NCBI GenBank assembly: GCA_937919945.1
Contig: CALESY010000004.1
Coordinates: forward strand, 1 to 44,681
Origin: an uncultured Chitinophagaceae bacterium
Lineage (GTDB): Bacteria > Bacteroidota > Bacteroidia > Chitinophagales > Chitinophagaceae
Length of the DNA: 44,681 nt
Reading direction: 5' to 3'
The notes beneath the pieces were generated by a model. That model was not told the DNA's origin and made no database searches. It saw only the letters and a list, made by a program, of their open reading frames with translations. The stretch's first letter is position 1, and each line of letters opens with the position of its first letter. The translations under genes were made by a program, and so were the position numbers. Positions 35,014-43,592 of this stretch are shown one piece after another.

Positions 35014-35079
35014 TAAAACTACTGTTGTACAATTCCTAATCATTATGCTAGTTCATGAAGAGGATATTTGAATTCATGA
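35014..35079 (-). promoter_or_regulatory. Candidate LytTR operator and promoter of the LamG gene
   Basis: On the minus strand TCATGAA (35079-35073) recurs 21 bp later (35058-35052). Thirty bp after the second copy comes TAGTTTTA (35021-35014), one base off the -7 consensus. No -33 TTTG is present, as expected of an activator-dependent promoter. The same geometry occurs at 38791-38856. Confidence 0.6.
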
Positions 35080-35100
35080 CTGTGCTGTAAGTGATATAAT

Positions 35101-35862
35101 CTAATGCCCTACCCTTACTTCTTTCAGCACATCTTCCAACTCAGCTTTCTTTTCTTTTGATACAGGTACGGCTATCTTATTATCCATCACCAACATGCTC
35201 TCTCCTTTGTTGTATTTAGTTACAAAGTTGAAGTTTACCATATACGAGCGATGAGGGCGATAAAAGTGTTTGCGTGCAATCAATACATCTTCAAAAAACT
35301 TCAACTTTTTGCTTACTAATATCTTCGAGCCGTTCCGCAGCCATACATGCGTGTATGCCCCGTCTGCTTCCAACAATACAATATCTACCACTTCAATAAA
35401 AAGTAACCCATCAGATACTGGCAATGCAATACGGGTAAACTCATTGGCAGTATGATTTTCTTTAAAAAGCTCTACGCGCTTCTGCATATTCGAAGCATGC
35501 AGCTTGTGAGATACTTTTTCTATTGCAACGTTTAGCTGATCTATGTTTACCGGTTTTAAAAGATAATCAATTGCAGATACTTCAAAAGCTTTCAAAGCAT
35601 ATTCGCTGTAAGCAGTTATAAATATGATTTCAAAGTTTACTTCTTTAATGAAATCGAGCAATTCAAAACCGTTATACCCGGGCATTTCTATATCTAGCAA
35701 TACTAATTGTGGTTCGGCTTTATGTATCAGCTTCACACCATCGGGTATATTACTAGCTTCGCCCAGCAATTCTACATTAGGACAGTACAAATCAAGAATA
35801 TTCTTCAACGCTCGCCTGGCCGGTTCTTCATCATCTATTATAATGGTTCTTATCTTTTGCAT
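35101..35862 (-). CDS. LytTR-family response regulator
   Basis: The 253-residue protein has a receiver domain (1-120) with acidic pocket IDDEE (residues 9-13), phosphoacceptor Asp57 in LLDIEMPGYNG, and the switch residues in ITAYSEYALKAFEVSAIDYLLKP. A LytTR DNA-binding domain follows (about 150-250), with EADGAYTHVWLRNG and FYRPHRSYMVNFNFV. It is the partner of the sensor kinase 3 bp upstream, clearly one operon with it. LytTR proteins bind pairs of short direct repeats one 21-bp period apart; such pairs lie upstream of this operon and of the LamG gene downstream. Confidence 0.95.
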   Translation of the reverse strand: MQKIRTIIIDDEEPARRALKNILDLYCPNVELLGEASNIPDGVKLIHKAEPQLVLLDIEMPGYNGFELLDFIKEVNFEIIFITAYSEYALKAFEVSAIDYLLKPVNIDQLNVAIEKVSHKLHASNMQKRVELFKENHTANEFTRIALPVSDGLLFIEVVDIVLLEADGAYTHVWLRNGSKILVSKKLKFFEDVLIARKHFYRPHRSYMVNFNFVTKYNKGESMLVMDNKIAVPVSKEKKAELEDVLKEVRVGH

Positions 35863-35865
35863 AAG

Positions 35866-38787
35866 CTATATATATTCTGCGGGCAGGTGCAGCACTACCA
35901 TTGTACCGGCAGCTTGCTGTTCTGTACCCAAGTCTATTATCTGAAGTTTTATTTTTCCCTGATAATATTTATTCAACAACTCAAGGCGTTTTTGGGTGGC
36001 TTGTGTGGCAAAGCTGTTATGCGTTTTAGCACGGCGCAGGTTTATCTCGCTTGCTTTTTTTCTGCCAATACCATTATCTGTTATGGTACACACCAACTGC
36101 TTATCTGACTGCTGAAGTTCAAACTGTATAGAGAGTTTTTTATCTCCTTCTTTATGTAGTAAGCCATGTTTCAATGCATTTTCCACAAAAGGTTGTATTG
36201 CCATTGCTGGTATTGCCATTGCATCTTTATCTGCAACGCCTATTGTAGTAATACTGTATTCAAATAATTTGCCAAAACGCAATTTTTCCAACTGCAGATA
36301 TAGCTCCAGCACGTCGACTTCTTCCTGTAAGGATATTTTATCCTTGCCAGATGCTTCCAGCACTTTGCGCATCAGTGTGCTGAACTTGCTGAAGTAAGTA
36401 TTGGCATTCCGTATATCGTTTTGCAGTACAAGATCTTGTATAGAATTGAGCGCGTTGTAAACAAAATGTGGGTTCATTTGCGCTTTCAGAGCCGATAGCT
36501 GAGAGGAACGTATACCTTGCTCTAACACATTACGTTTATTGATAGCCCTTATCCTGAAGTAAAATATGGCAGAAACGATGCCTGTCAGCCCCAGCCCTGC
36601 AATAGTGTAAAACCACCATGCTGCCCAAAACGGTTTTGAAATGCTAACAGATATAGTTGCTACTTCTTTCGATACAGCACCATCTTCATTGTGCGCACGC
36701 ACCATAAACACATAATCGCCTGGGGGCATGGCATTAAACCTAGCGAAGTCTGTATTGTTGTCAGTGTATGTCCACGCTGTATCAAGTCCTTTCATCATGT
36801 AGCTGTAGGTATATTGATGCTTGTGGGTGAAACCCTTAGTACCGAAATAAAAAATGAGCTTGTTACGACTATGCTTTAGCAAAATCGTTTTGCGTAAAGC
36901 ATAGTCTTCATCATTTACCTGTAAACGTTTTATTTGTATATCGGGCTGTACGCTGTTTACAGTCTGCATAGCTGCGGGAAAAGTAATAAGCCCTTTATTG
37001 GTAGCCAGATAAACTGTTTCATCATCTACATGTATCTGTCTTATTTCGGCATTGGGCAAGCCATCATGCCAATCAAGATATTCAATATTGCCTGTATGGG
37101 TGTGTATAATATTGAATGCTTTTTCTGTAGCAACCCATACCAATGAATCATTACAATAAATGGCACGTACATTATTCCCTTTCAGTTTATCATTGCCCGA
37201 CAAATGTTGTACAACCTGCGCTTTATTCACCAACATCAATCCGTTTGATACTGTACCAATCCACAACCTGCCCGTGTTATCCGTTTTCATAGCAGTCGCA
37301 TATACTTTCTGCCCATGATAGGTCAGTTCTCGTTCATTATTGAGTGTATCATAATAATAAGTACCATCCGAATAGCCAACCCATTTCAATTTATCGCCCA
37401 TAGTATAGGCTACATACCTTGCAGCTTTATGCTTTAAAATATGTGTGCTATCAATCTTTTCGTCAGATAGTGTTAACCAGCCTGCATTTTGTATAGATGC
37501 AAATAGAATAGTGTTTCGTCCTGCAAAGCAAGCATCTCTCAATCCCCCTATTGCCATGCTGGTGGTGGTACGCAAATCAGCATTGTAATATGAAACAGGG
37601 CCTTGTGCAATAATATATTTCTTTTCGGTTGTGTCTGTAATTATTCTACGTACCATAGTAACAGCCAATGCAGGCTTAACAGGATGATATACTTTTCCAT
37701 TGTCAAGTACATCAATATTACCATTAAAGAAACCAAGCATTATTTCTTTTTTCCGGTTGATATACATTGCTGTGATATTATCGTCTGATATGCCAGCAGA
37801 TGACTTGCTATATTGCCATATATCTATATTTGGCACTATATATATGCCATTATCCAATGTGGTAAACCAATAATTGTGCTCATTATCAACCATTACGTTC
37901 GATACATCAGCATCTTTAAAAAAACGTATACTTCTATATAGAACATTCATCTCTTCATCAATACATACTGCACCTTCTTGTGTACACAACCAAATATTAT
38001 TTCCTATTGGGCTGCAGGTAAAAATGCGGCTACCTGTTATTGACTTGGGTAACTGTGCAAGCACTACTAATGAATCATTTCTTATTTCGGACATATAATA
38101 GGTTCGTTCAGGATTTTTTTCCGTAAACATCATCAAGCGGTTACCGAGATAGAAAAGAAAATTTCGGTGATAAATGAGATCTGAAAGGTTAGCATTATTC
38201 GTTTTACTGATTTTGCTGAACATGCCATTACTAAACTTGTAAATACCTTTCTTTATAGCAGACACATACAACCCGCCATCTTTTGCCAATAATATACTTG
38301 ATGACAATCCATCTTTATTATCATTGGGATAATACCATTTTCTTACCTTTTTTGTGGTAGCATTGAAATGGGCAATACCTCCTACTATACTGTAATAAAC
38401 ACCGCCATGCCCATGTGTATTTTCAGGGAAGGTGGGATAGTCTTTCGATACGTCAACGGCGATATGCAGGCTATCATCGGCGATATAAAATATCTGCCCG
38501 TTAAAGTTTTTACACCATATCCTGCCCTGCTCATCTTCCTTAAGATCTGATATGCTTTTGCCATTTTGCTTATGGTTGGTATATTGTTTGGGCTGTTTGC
38601 CATCGTATCTGAAAACCCCTTCATTACCGGCAATCCATATATACCCGTGCTTATCTTGCCTGATGCTATATATTTCGCTGCCAACAATATTTTCAGTTTC
38701 CTTAAGTTGGTAAAAATATGGGTGTTGTGCATTTGCTGTTGCAACTGTACACAACACTATAACCCATACCCAGCAAATTAAACGCAT
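35866..38787 (-). CDS. Two-component sensor histidine kinase (Reg_prop, Y_Y_Y, LytS-type kinase)
   Basis: The 973-residue protein has a signal peptide (1-20) and a periplasmic sensor of Reg_prop blades (IYSIRQDKHGYIWIAGNEG and similar) forming a predicted beta-propeller. A Y_Y_Y domain (about 640-705) and one membrane helix (about 712-735) follow. The cytoplasmic part is a LytS/His_kinase module with the phosphoacceptor His774 in NPHFVYNALNS, and an HATPase with FVENALKHGL and DNGIG. Unlike many Bacteroidota hybrid sensors, it lacks fused receiver and AraC domains and instead works with the separate LytTR protein 3 bp downstream. The ligand is unknown. Its promoter region carries two TCRTGAA repeats, suggesting autoregulation. 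Confidence 0.94.
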   Translation of the reverse strand: MRLICWVWVIVLCTVATANAQHPYFYQLKETENIVGSEIYSIRQDKHGYIWIAGNEGVFRYDGKQPKQYTNHKQNGKSISDLKEDEQGRIWCKNFNGQIFYIADDSLHIAVDVSKDYPTFPENTHGHGGVYYSIVGGIAHFNATTKKVRKWYYPNDNKDGLSSSILLAKDGGLYVSAIKKGIYKFSNGMFSKISKTNNANLSDLIYHRNFLFYLGNRLMMFTEKNPERTYYMSEIRNDSLVVLAQLPKSITGSRIFTCSPIGNNIWLCTQEGAVCIDEEMNVLYRSIRFFKDADVSNVMVDNEHNYWFTTLDNGIYIVPNIDIWQYSKSSAGISDDNITAMYINRKKEIMLGFFNGNIDVLDNGKVYHPVKPALAVTMVRRIITDTTEKKYIIAQGPVSYYNADLRTTTSMAIGGLRDACFAGRNTILFASIQNAGWLTLSDEKIDSTHILKHKAARYVAYTMGDKLKWVGYSDGTYYYDTLNNERELTYHGQKVYATAMKTDNTGRLWIGTVSNGLMLVNKAQVVQHLSGNDKLKGNNVRAIYCNDSLVWVATEKAFNIIHTHTGNIEYLDWHDGLPNAEIRQIHVDDETVYLATNKGLITFPAAMQTVNSVQPDIQIKRLQVNDEDYALRKTILLKHSRNKLIFYFGTKGFTHKHQYTYSYMMKGLDTAWTYTDNNTDFARFNAMPPGDYVFMVRAHNEDGAVSKEVATISVSISKPFWAAWWFYTIAGLGLTGIVSAIFYFRIRAINKRNVLEQGIRSSQLSALKAQMNPHFVYNALNSIQDLVLQNDIRNANTYFSKFSTLMRKVLEASGKDKISLQEEVDVLELYLQLEKLRFGKLFEYSITTIGVADKDAMAIPAMAIQPFVENALKHGLLHKEGDKKLSIQFELQQSDKQLVCTITDNGIGRKKASEINLRRAKTHNSFATQATQKRLELLNKYYQGKIKLQIIDLGTEQQAAGTMVVLHLPAEYI

Positions 38788-38790
38788 ACG

Positions 38791-38856
38791 CCAAAATACA
38801 GGTTTACATTGTTTTGTAATAGCTATTCTTCACGAATTGGCATTTTCAGTTCATGA
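38791..38856 (-). promoter_or_regulatory. Candidate LytTR operator and promoter of the sensor kinase operon
   Basis: On the minus strand TCATGAA (38856-38850) is followed 21 bp later by TCGTGAA (38835-38829), then after 30 bp by TATTTTGG (38798-38791), one base off TAnnTTTG. The distal copy reads TCAGTTCAT on the plus strand, a form that fits the AgrA-type LytTR half-site. The predicted transcript starts at or next to the ATG. Confidence 0.6.
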
Positions 38857-38869
38857 AGCAAAAACGTTA

Positions 38870-39379
38870 CTAATACTGCGGCATTTTAGCCCTGTTTGCT
38901 TTTTGCAGGTATTCGTTGAATTTGGTAAGGTTTGAAAAAATACGACACATATACTCAGGAAACCTGTTTATGCTTTGGTACTTGGTAATGTTTATCATCA
39001 CCGTATTGTTATCGCTACGTATTACCGTGTTGGAACTGATTTCCTTATCAGCATCTGCCAACATTTCCTTTAGCAAAGCTTCCCAAACATAACCACTGAA
39101 TTTGTATTTGTGTTTGTCGAAGAATGGTTTGAACCGTTTTATTACACGCTCATCGTCGAGGTATATGACATAATCATATAGGTTATAATTTTTGTCTGCG
39201 CTTAATGGGAAACACATTGTACTATCCCATTTGAGAGGAACAGGAGCTACTACCGTATCCTTTCGCATTACAGGCTTGGCTTTAATAACCGTTCGTTTAC
39301 CTTTCTGTTTGTTTGTTTGTCCATTAGCCCCTTCACCGATTAATAGCAAAGCCACTAGCATTAATAATGTTTTTTTCAT
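38870..39379 (-). CDS. Exported protein of unknown function
   Basis: I place the start at ATG 39379 (169 residues), where MKKTLLMLVALLLIGEGANGQ forms a signal peptide; a longer frame to 39448 only adds a polar tail. A basic stretch follows (NKQKGKRTVIKAK), then a mixed domain with YNLYDYVIYLDDERVIKRF and a C-terminal NLTKFNEYLQKANRAKMPQY. I do not recognise a family. There are no T9SS signal, lipobox or further membrane segments, so it is probably periplasmic. It lies upstream of the sensor kinase on the same strand, 82 bp away, separated by the operator region. Whether it belongs to the same circuit is unknown. Confidence 0.75.
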   Translation of the reverse strand: MKKTLLMLVALLLIGEGANGQTNKQKGKRTVIKAKPVMRKDTVVAPVPLKWDSTMCFPLSADKNYNLYDYVIYLDDERVIKRFKPFFDKHKYKFSGYVWEALLKEMLADADKEISSNTVIRSDNNTVMINITKYQSINRFPEYMCRIFSNLTKFNEYLQKANRAKMPQY

Positions 39380-39588
39380 ATCCGTACTTTTAGCTGATAC
39401 CCTATCTCTATATTGCACCGAAAATACATATATCTGCCGTAATATCATTTACTAAGGAGAAACAAATAACAGAATGTCTTATATCTTTCTATGCATTAAC
39501 GTTAATTTTCACTTTCTATTATACCTCATTTTAGGTAACTTCGCGACGTCTTTTTTAACTTCTAACAATTCAAAATACAGTTTAAGCA

Positions 39589-41853
39589 ATGGCTTTTGAT
39601 CTTGATCTCATCCAACGTGTTTACAGCGAATTGCCGGGTAAAGTAGCAGCAGCCCGCACACTCTTGGGTCGTCCGCTTACTTTGGCAGAAAAAATATTGT
39701 ACGCGCATGCTTATGATAAAACTACCAGCGCATATACACGAGGAAAAGACTATGTAAACTTTTCGCCAGACCGCGTAGCCATGCAAGATGCTACTGCTCA
39801 AATGGCATTATTGCAGTTTATGACTTGTGGTCGTGCAAAAGTAGCTGTGCCTAGCTCAGTACACTGCGATCACTTGATACAAGCCAAAACAGGTGCGGTA
39901 CAAGACCTAGCCACTGCTAATGAGACAAACAAAGAAGTATATGACTTTCTAGCTTCCATATCAGACAAATACGGTATCGGATTTTGGAAACCAGGTGCAG
40001 GTATTATTCACCAAGTAGTATTGGAAAACTATGCATTCCCCGGTGGTATGATGATAGGTACAGATAGCCACACACCTAATGCGGGTGGCTTAGGCATGAT
40101 AGCTATTGGTGTTGGTGGTGCTGATGCGGTAGATGTAATGGCAGGTCTGCCTTGGGAACTGAAAATGCCTAAACTGATAGGCGTGAAACTGACTGGACGT
40201 ATGAATGGCTGGACGAGTGCTAAAGACGTTATCTTAAAAGTAGCGGGTATTTTGACAGTTAAGGGCGGTACAGGTGCTATTGTTGAATATTTCGGTGAGG
40301 GTGCAGACAGCCTGAGTGCTACAGGTAAAGGTACCATATGTAATATGGGTGCTGAAATTGGTGCTACCTGCTCGCTGTTTGCATACGATGAGAAAATGGC
40401 AGACTACCTGCGTGGTACTGCCCGTGCAGATGTGGCAGAATTGGCAAATGGTGTAAAAGAACACCTTCGTCCGGATGCTGAAGTATATGCTGACCCTGCT
40501 AAATATTACGATCAACTGATTGAAATAAACCTGGACGAGTTAGAACCTTATGTAAATGGCCCATTTACACCAGACTTGGCTACACCTATCAGCAAAATGG
40601 CTGAAGTAGCTAAACAAAACGGTTGGCCAGAGGATGTAGAAGTAGCTCTGATTGGCTCTTGTACGAACTCTTCTTATGAAGACATTTCTCGTGCAGCTTC
40701 TATTGCAGAAGATGCGATGGCAAAAGGTCTGAAAGCAAAAAGCGAATACACGATTACACCAGGCTCTGAAATGGTTCGTTTTACCATTGAGCGAGATGGC
40801 TTCCTCAATACATTCGATAAAATGGGTGGTGTGGTATTGGCAAACGCTTGTGGTCCTTGTATAGGTCAGTGGGCGCGCCATATAGATGACCCGAATCGTA
40901 AGAACACCATCGTTACATCATTCAACCGCAACTTTGCAAAACGTAACGACGGCTTTGCATCTACACACGCATTCGTTGCCTCCCCTGAAATTGTTACGGC
41001 ATTTGCTATATCAGGCAAATTGACTTTCAACCCAATGAAAGACAAACTGATAAACGAAAAAGGCGAAGAGGTAATGCTGGCAGAACCATCAGGTTTTGAA
41101 TTGCCATCGAAAGGATTTGCCGTAGAAGATGCAGGGTATCAAGCACCTGCAGAAGACGGTAGCAAAGTAGAAGTAAAAGTAAGCCCGGATAGCAACCGTC
41201 TGCAACTGTTAGCACCATTCGCTGCTTGGGAAGGTACTAATCTGCACGGGCTGAAACTATTGATAAAAGCATTCGGCAAATGTACGACCGACCATATATC
41301 TATGGCAGGCCCTTGGTTGAAGTTCCGTGGCCACCTCGATAATATCTCTAACAATATGTTGATAGGTGCTGTAAATGCTTACAACAATGAAACCAACAAG
41401 GTAAAAAACCAACTGACGGGTGAATATGGTGAAGTACCTGCTGTACAACGTGCATACAAAGCACAAGGTATAGGCAGCATAGTAGTTGGTGACGAAAACT
41501 ATGGTGAAGGCAGCTCTCGTGAGCATGCCGCGATGGAACCACGCCACTTAGGGGTACGTGCCATTGTAGTAAAAAGCTTTGCACGCATACACGAAACAAA
41601 CCTGAAAAAACAAGGTATGCTTGCGCTAACGTTTGCTGATAAAGCAGACTATGATAAAGTACAGGAAGATGATAGCATAGACATCTTGGGCCTTACCGAT
41701 TTCAAAGAAGGTACACCACTTACTATGGTACTACATCATAAAGATGGTAGTGTTGATGAAATAATGCTTAACCATACATACAATGCTCAGCAAATAGAAT
41801 GGTTTAAAGCAGGTGGTGCGCTGAATGTTATCCGTTCGGAATTTGCGAAATAA
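39589..41853 (+). CDS. acn: Aconitate hydratase (mitochondrial-type)
   Basis: Aconitase isomerises citrate to isocitrate in the TCA cycle using a [4Fe-4S] cluster. The 754-residue protein is of the length of the mitochondrial type. The cluster ligands are Cys358 (GSCTNSSYED), Cys421 and Cys424 (ACGPCIGQW), the same numbers as in the pig heart enzyme. GTDSHTPNAGGLG lies near 150-162, and the swivel domain has GDENYGEGSSREHAA (about 635-649) with the active-site serine and arginine. A box TAACTTCG at 39536-39543 with TTTC 19 bp upstream is a weak promoter candidate. A long hairpin terminator follows. Confidence 0.96.
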   Translation: MAFDLDLIQRVYSELPGKVAAARTLLGRPLTLAEKILYAHAYDKTTSAYTRGKDYVNFSPDRVAMQDATAQMALLQFMTCGRAKVAVPSSVHCDHLIQAKTGAVQDLATANETNKEVYDFLASISDKYGIGFWKPGAGIIHQVVLENYAFPGGMMIGTDSHTPNAGGLGMIAIGVGGADAVDVMAGLPWELKMPKLIGVKLTGRMNGWTSAKDVILKVAGILTVKGGTGAIVEYFGEGADSLSATGKGTICNMGAEIGATCSLFAYDEKMADYLRGTARADVAELANGVKEHLRPDAEVYADPAKYYDQLIEINLDELEPYVNGPFTPDLATPISKMAEVAKQNGWPEDVEVALIGSCTNSSYEDISRAASIAEDAMAKGLKAKSEYTITPGSEMVRFTIERDGFLNTFDKMGGVVLANACGPCIGQWARHIDDPNRKNTIVTSFNRNFAKRNDGFASTHAFVASPEIVTAFAISGKLTFNPMKDKLINEKGEEVMLAEPSGFELPSKGFAVEDAGYQAPAEDGSKVEVKVSPDSNRLQLLAPFAAWEGTNLHGLKLLIKAFGKCTTDHISMAGPWLKFRGHLDNISNNMLIGAVNAYNNETNKVKNQLTGEYGEVPAVQRAYKAQGIGSIVVGDENYGEGSSREHAAMEPRHLGVRAIVVKSFARIHETNLKKQGMLALTFADKADYDKVQEDDSIDILGLTDFKEGTPLTMVLHHKDGSVDEIMLNHTYNAQQIEWFKAGGALNVIRSEFAK

Positions 41854-41873
41854 TAATCTGATATCTCTTAATA

Positions 41874-41905
41874 AAAAGAGCCACATCTTGAGATGTGGCT
41901 CTTTT
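41874..41905. terminator. Bidirectional hairpin terminator between aconitase and tcdA
   Basis: Fifteen bases at 41874-41888 (AAAAGAGCCACATCT) pair perfectly with 41891-41905. A/T runs at both ends allow it to act on the convergent transcripts from both sides. Confidence 0.88.
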
Positions 41906-41922
41906 GCATGTAATTATTGCGA

Positions 41923-42645
41923 TTATGTTTCCATCAAATCTCTGATAGCTACTGATGCAACACATGCACCAAATGTTGCAGGTAGATAAGAGATAGTACC
42001 ATAGGCCGATTTCTTGAAGTTACTACCGTCCGTCAACATCAATGATTCTTTGATTGGCTCTTCGGGCGAGAAAACTACTTTGATGCCTTTACGGATGTTC
42101 GACTCTTTGAGCTTCTTGCGTATTTGCTGTGCAAATGGGCAGTTGTAGGTTTTTGAAATATCTACTACACGTAGCTGTGTAGGATCGAGCTTAGCACCTG
42201 CACCCATAGAGCTTACAATACGCAAACCTTTGGCGTGTGCTGCTTTAATAAAAGTAACTTTGGGCGTAATACTATCTATGGCTTCAACAACGTAGTCGTA
42301 TGGTGTATCAAGTACAGATTCAACCTTTTCAGGAGTGATAAATTCTTTGATACTTCGAAGCTGCAATTCAGGATTGATAGCAAGCAATCTTTCAGCCATA
42401 ATATCCGCTTTCGACTGCCCATGTGTAGTAGCCAATGCTGGCAACTGCCTGTTGCGATTACTTGGGTCAACTACATCACCATCAACAATAGTCATTTTAC
42501 CAACACCCGCCCTGCAAATAAACTCTGCCGCAAAAGAACCTACCCCACCCATACCAACAACAAGTACGTTGGCATTAACGAGTTTGTTCAGTTTATCTTT
42601 ACCTACCAACAGTTCTGTACGCGATAGCCAACTTGTATCTTTCAT
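41923..42645 (-). CDS. tcdA: tRNA threonylcarbamoyladenosine dehydratase TcdA
   Basis: TcdA uses ATP to cyclise the t6A base at position 37 of ANN-decoding tRNAs to ct6A. The 240-residue E1-like (ThiF family) protein has the nucleotide loop VGMGGVGSFAAEFICRAGVG (about 30-49), the acidic strand TIVDGDVVDPSNRNRQ, and VEAIDSITPK (about 125-134). Absence of the CxxC zinc pairs of ThiF/MoeB supports TcdA. Its ATG overlaps the stop of the upstream TatD gene (ATGA, 42642-42645), so the two are translationally coupled. Confidence 0.92.
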   Translation of the reverse strand: MKDTSWLSRTELLVGKDKLNKLVNANVLVVGMGGVGSFAAEFICRAGVGKMTIVDGDVVDPSNRNRQLPALATTHGQSKADIMAERLLAINPELQLRSIKEFITPEKVESVLDTPYDYVVEAIDSITPKVTFIKAAHAKGLRIVSSMGAGAKLDPTQLRVVDISKTYNCPFAQQIRKKLKESNIRKGIKVVFSPEEPIKESLMLTDGSNFKKSAYGTISYLPATFGACVASVAIRDLMET

Positions 42646-43280
42646 ATATTAAAGACTGCTTGAAAGTTTTTTTGAAGTTGCAAAATAAGCGCATCTGTGT
42701 CGGTTTTCCTTATTTCAGCTGCCTTTTCGTATATCTTACCTATAGAAATATCCGCATTATCTGTTTCCAGGAAAAAGCCTTCTGCAGGACAGTTTTGTAA
42801 GACCGTAGCTACTGCTGATTGTTCATGAAACAAAGCTGTGCCGAATGATGTATAATAACCTTTCTGCCATATCCTTTCTGCCAATTGCAGTTTTTTGTTG
42901 AAGCCATGAAATATGACAGGCACTCGTGTTTTTTCTTCTTCCAATATTTTCAACGTTTCGTCGTATGCACGTACACAATGTATAATCAATGGTTTATGCA
43001 AAGCGTTTGCCAGCACTATCTGCTGCCTGAAAAGGGTTTGTTGCAATGCCCAATCGGTTGTTGCCAGTTTATCCAATCCGCATTCGCCTATAGCAACTAC
43101 ATTTGAGTTTTGGGCGTATGTACTGAGGATATCAAAAGAAACCCTGTCTGGATACCATGGATGAATACCCATAGAACACAAAGGCAGATTGGCTGCGGCA
43201 TCATAATCTTCGTACAGGTTGGTAATGATAGTTGCGTCACCATCTGTCAGCTTATGTGTATGTACGTCTATAAAAGGCAT
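42642..43280 (-). CDS. TatD-family metal-dependent hydrolase (short form)
   Basis: The 212-residue protein has the TatD metal ligands: His7 and His9 in DVHTH, the glutamate in IGECGLD, histidines in PLIIHCVRAYDE and VIFHGFNK, and the aspartate in LETDNAD. TatD proteins are 3'-5' DNA exonucleases or related hydrolases. It is about 45 residues shorter than usual; the C-terminal helices are reduced, a form I know from other Bacteroidota. It overlaps tcdA by 4 bp (ATGA), so both are probably made from one transcript. I see no clear promoter in the 80 bp upstream. Confidence 0.87.
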   Translation of the reverse strand: MPFIDVHTHKLTDGDATIITNLYEDYDAAANLPLCSMGIHPWYPDRVSFDILSTYAQNSNVVAIGECGLDKLATTDWALQQTLFRQQIVLANALHKPLIIHCVRAYDETLKILEEEKTRVPVIFHGFNKKLQLAERIWQKGYYTSFGTALFHEQSAVATVLQNCPAEGFFLETDNADISIGKIYEKAAEIRKTDTDALILQLQKNFQAVFNI

Positions 43281-43361
43281 CAGTACCTACTAATGTATTA
43301 ATATTATAACAGATGGCATTGTTTGATTAAGTGTTATTTCATTATTTTTACATCAGTCATT

Positions 43362-43592
43362 ATGAAGCCACTGTACGACATTAAAAATTTTATAGAATGG
43401 AAAGCCTTTGGCGTATGCTCTGCCATAGGCGAAAAATTAGGCGTAGCGACATCGCGCATACGCCTGTGGTTTATTTATATTTCTTTCCTTACGTTAGGCT
43501 CGCCGCTGATAGTCTACATGGTACTGGCATTTTGGATGAATATGAAAAACTATATCCTGATGCGCAGACGCAACCCAATTAAGTGGTTATAA
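43362..43592 (+). CDS. PspC domain protein
   Basis: The 76-residue protein begins at ATG 43362; a longer frame from 43323 adds an unconserved tail. FGVCSAIGEKLGVATSRIRLWF is the PspC core, here in two parts FGVCSAIGEKLGV and SRIRLWFIYIS. A membrane segment follows (IYISFLTLGSPLIVYMVLAF) and then a basic tail (RRRNPIKWL). PspC proteins sit in the inner membrane and take part in envelope-stress sensing in some bacteria, but small Bacteroidota copies are poorly characterised. No pspA gene is nearby. It ends directly against the convergent coiled-coil gene, with no bases between the stop codons. Confidence 0.85.
   Translation: MKPLYDIKNFIEWKAFGVCSAIGEKLGVATSRIRLWFIYISFLTLGSPLIVYMVLAFWMNMKNYILMRRRNPIKWL

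Noticed and set aside
35010..35022. Small palindrome GTAGT-AAA-ACTAC upstream of the LamG gene
   Set aside because: Only five paired bases; it overlaps the proposed -7 box and is better explained as part of the promoter.
42827..42836. A further TTCATGAA copy of the operator word, inside the tatD gene
   Set aside because: It is single, lies in coding sequence and has no partner 21 bp away.
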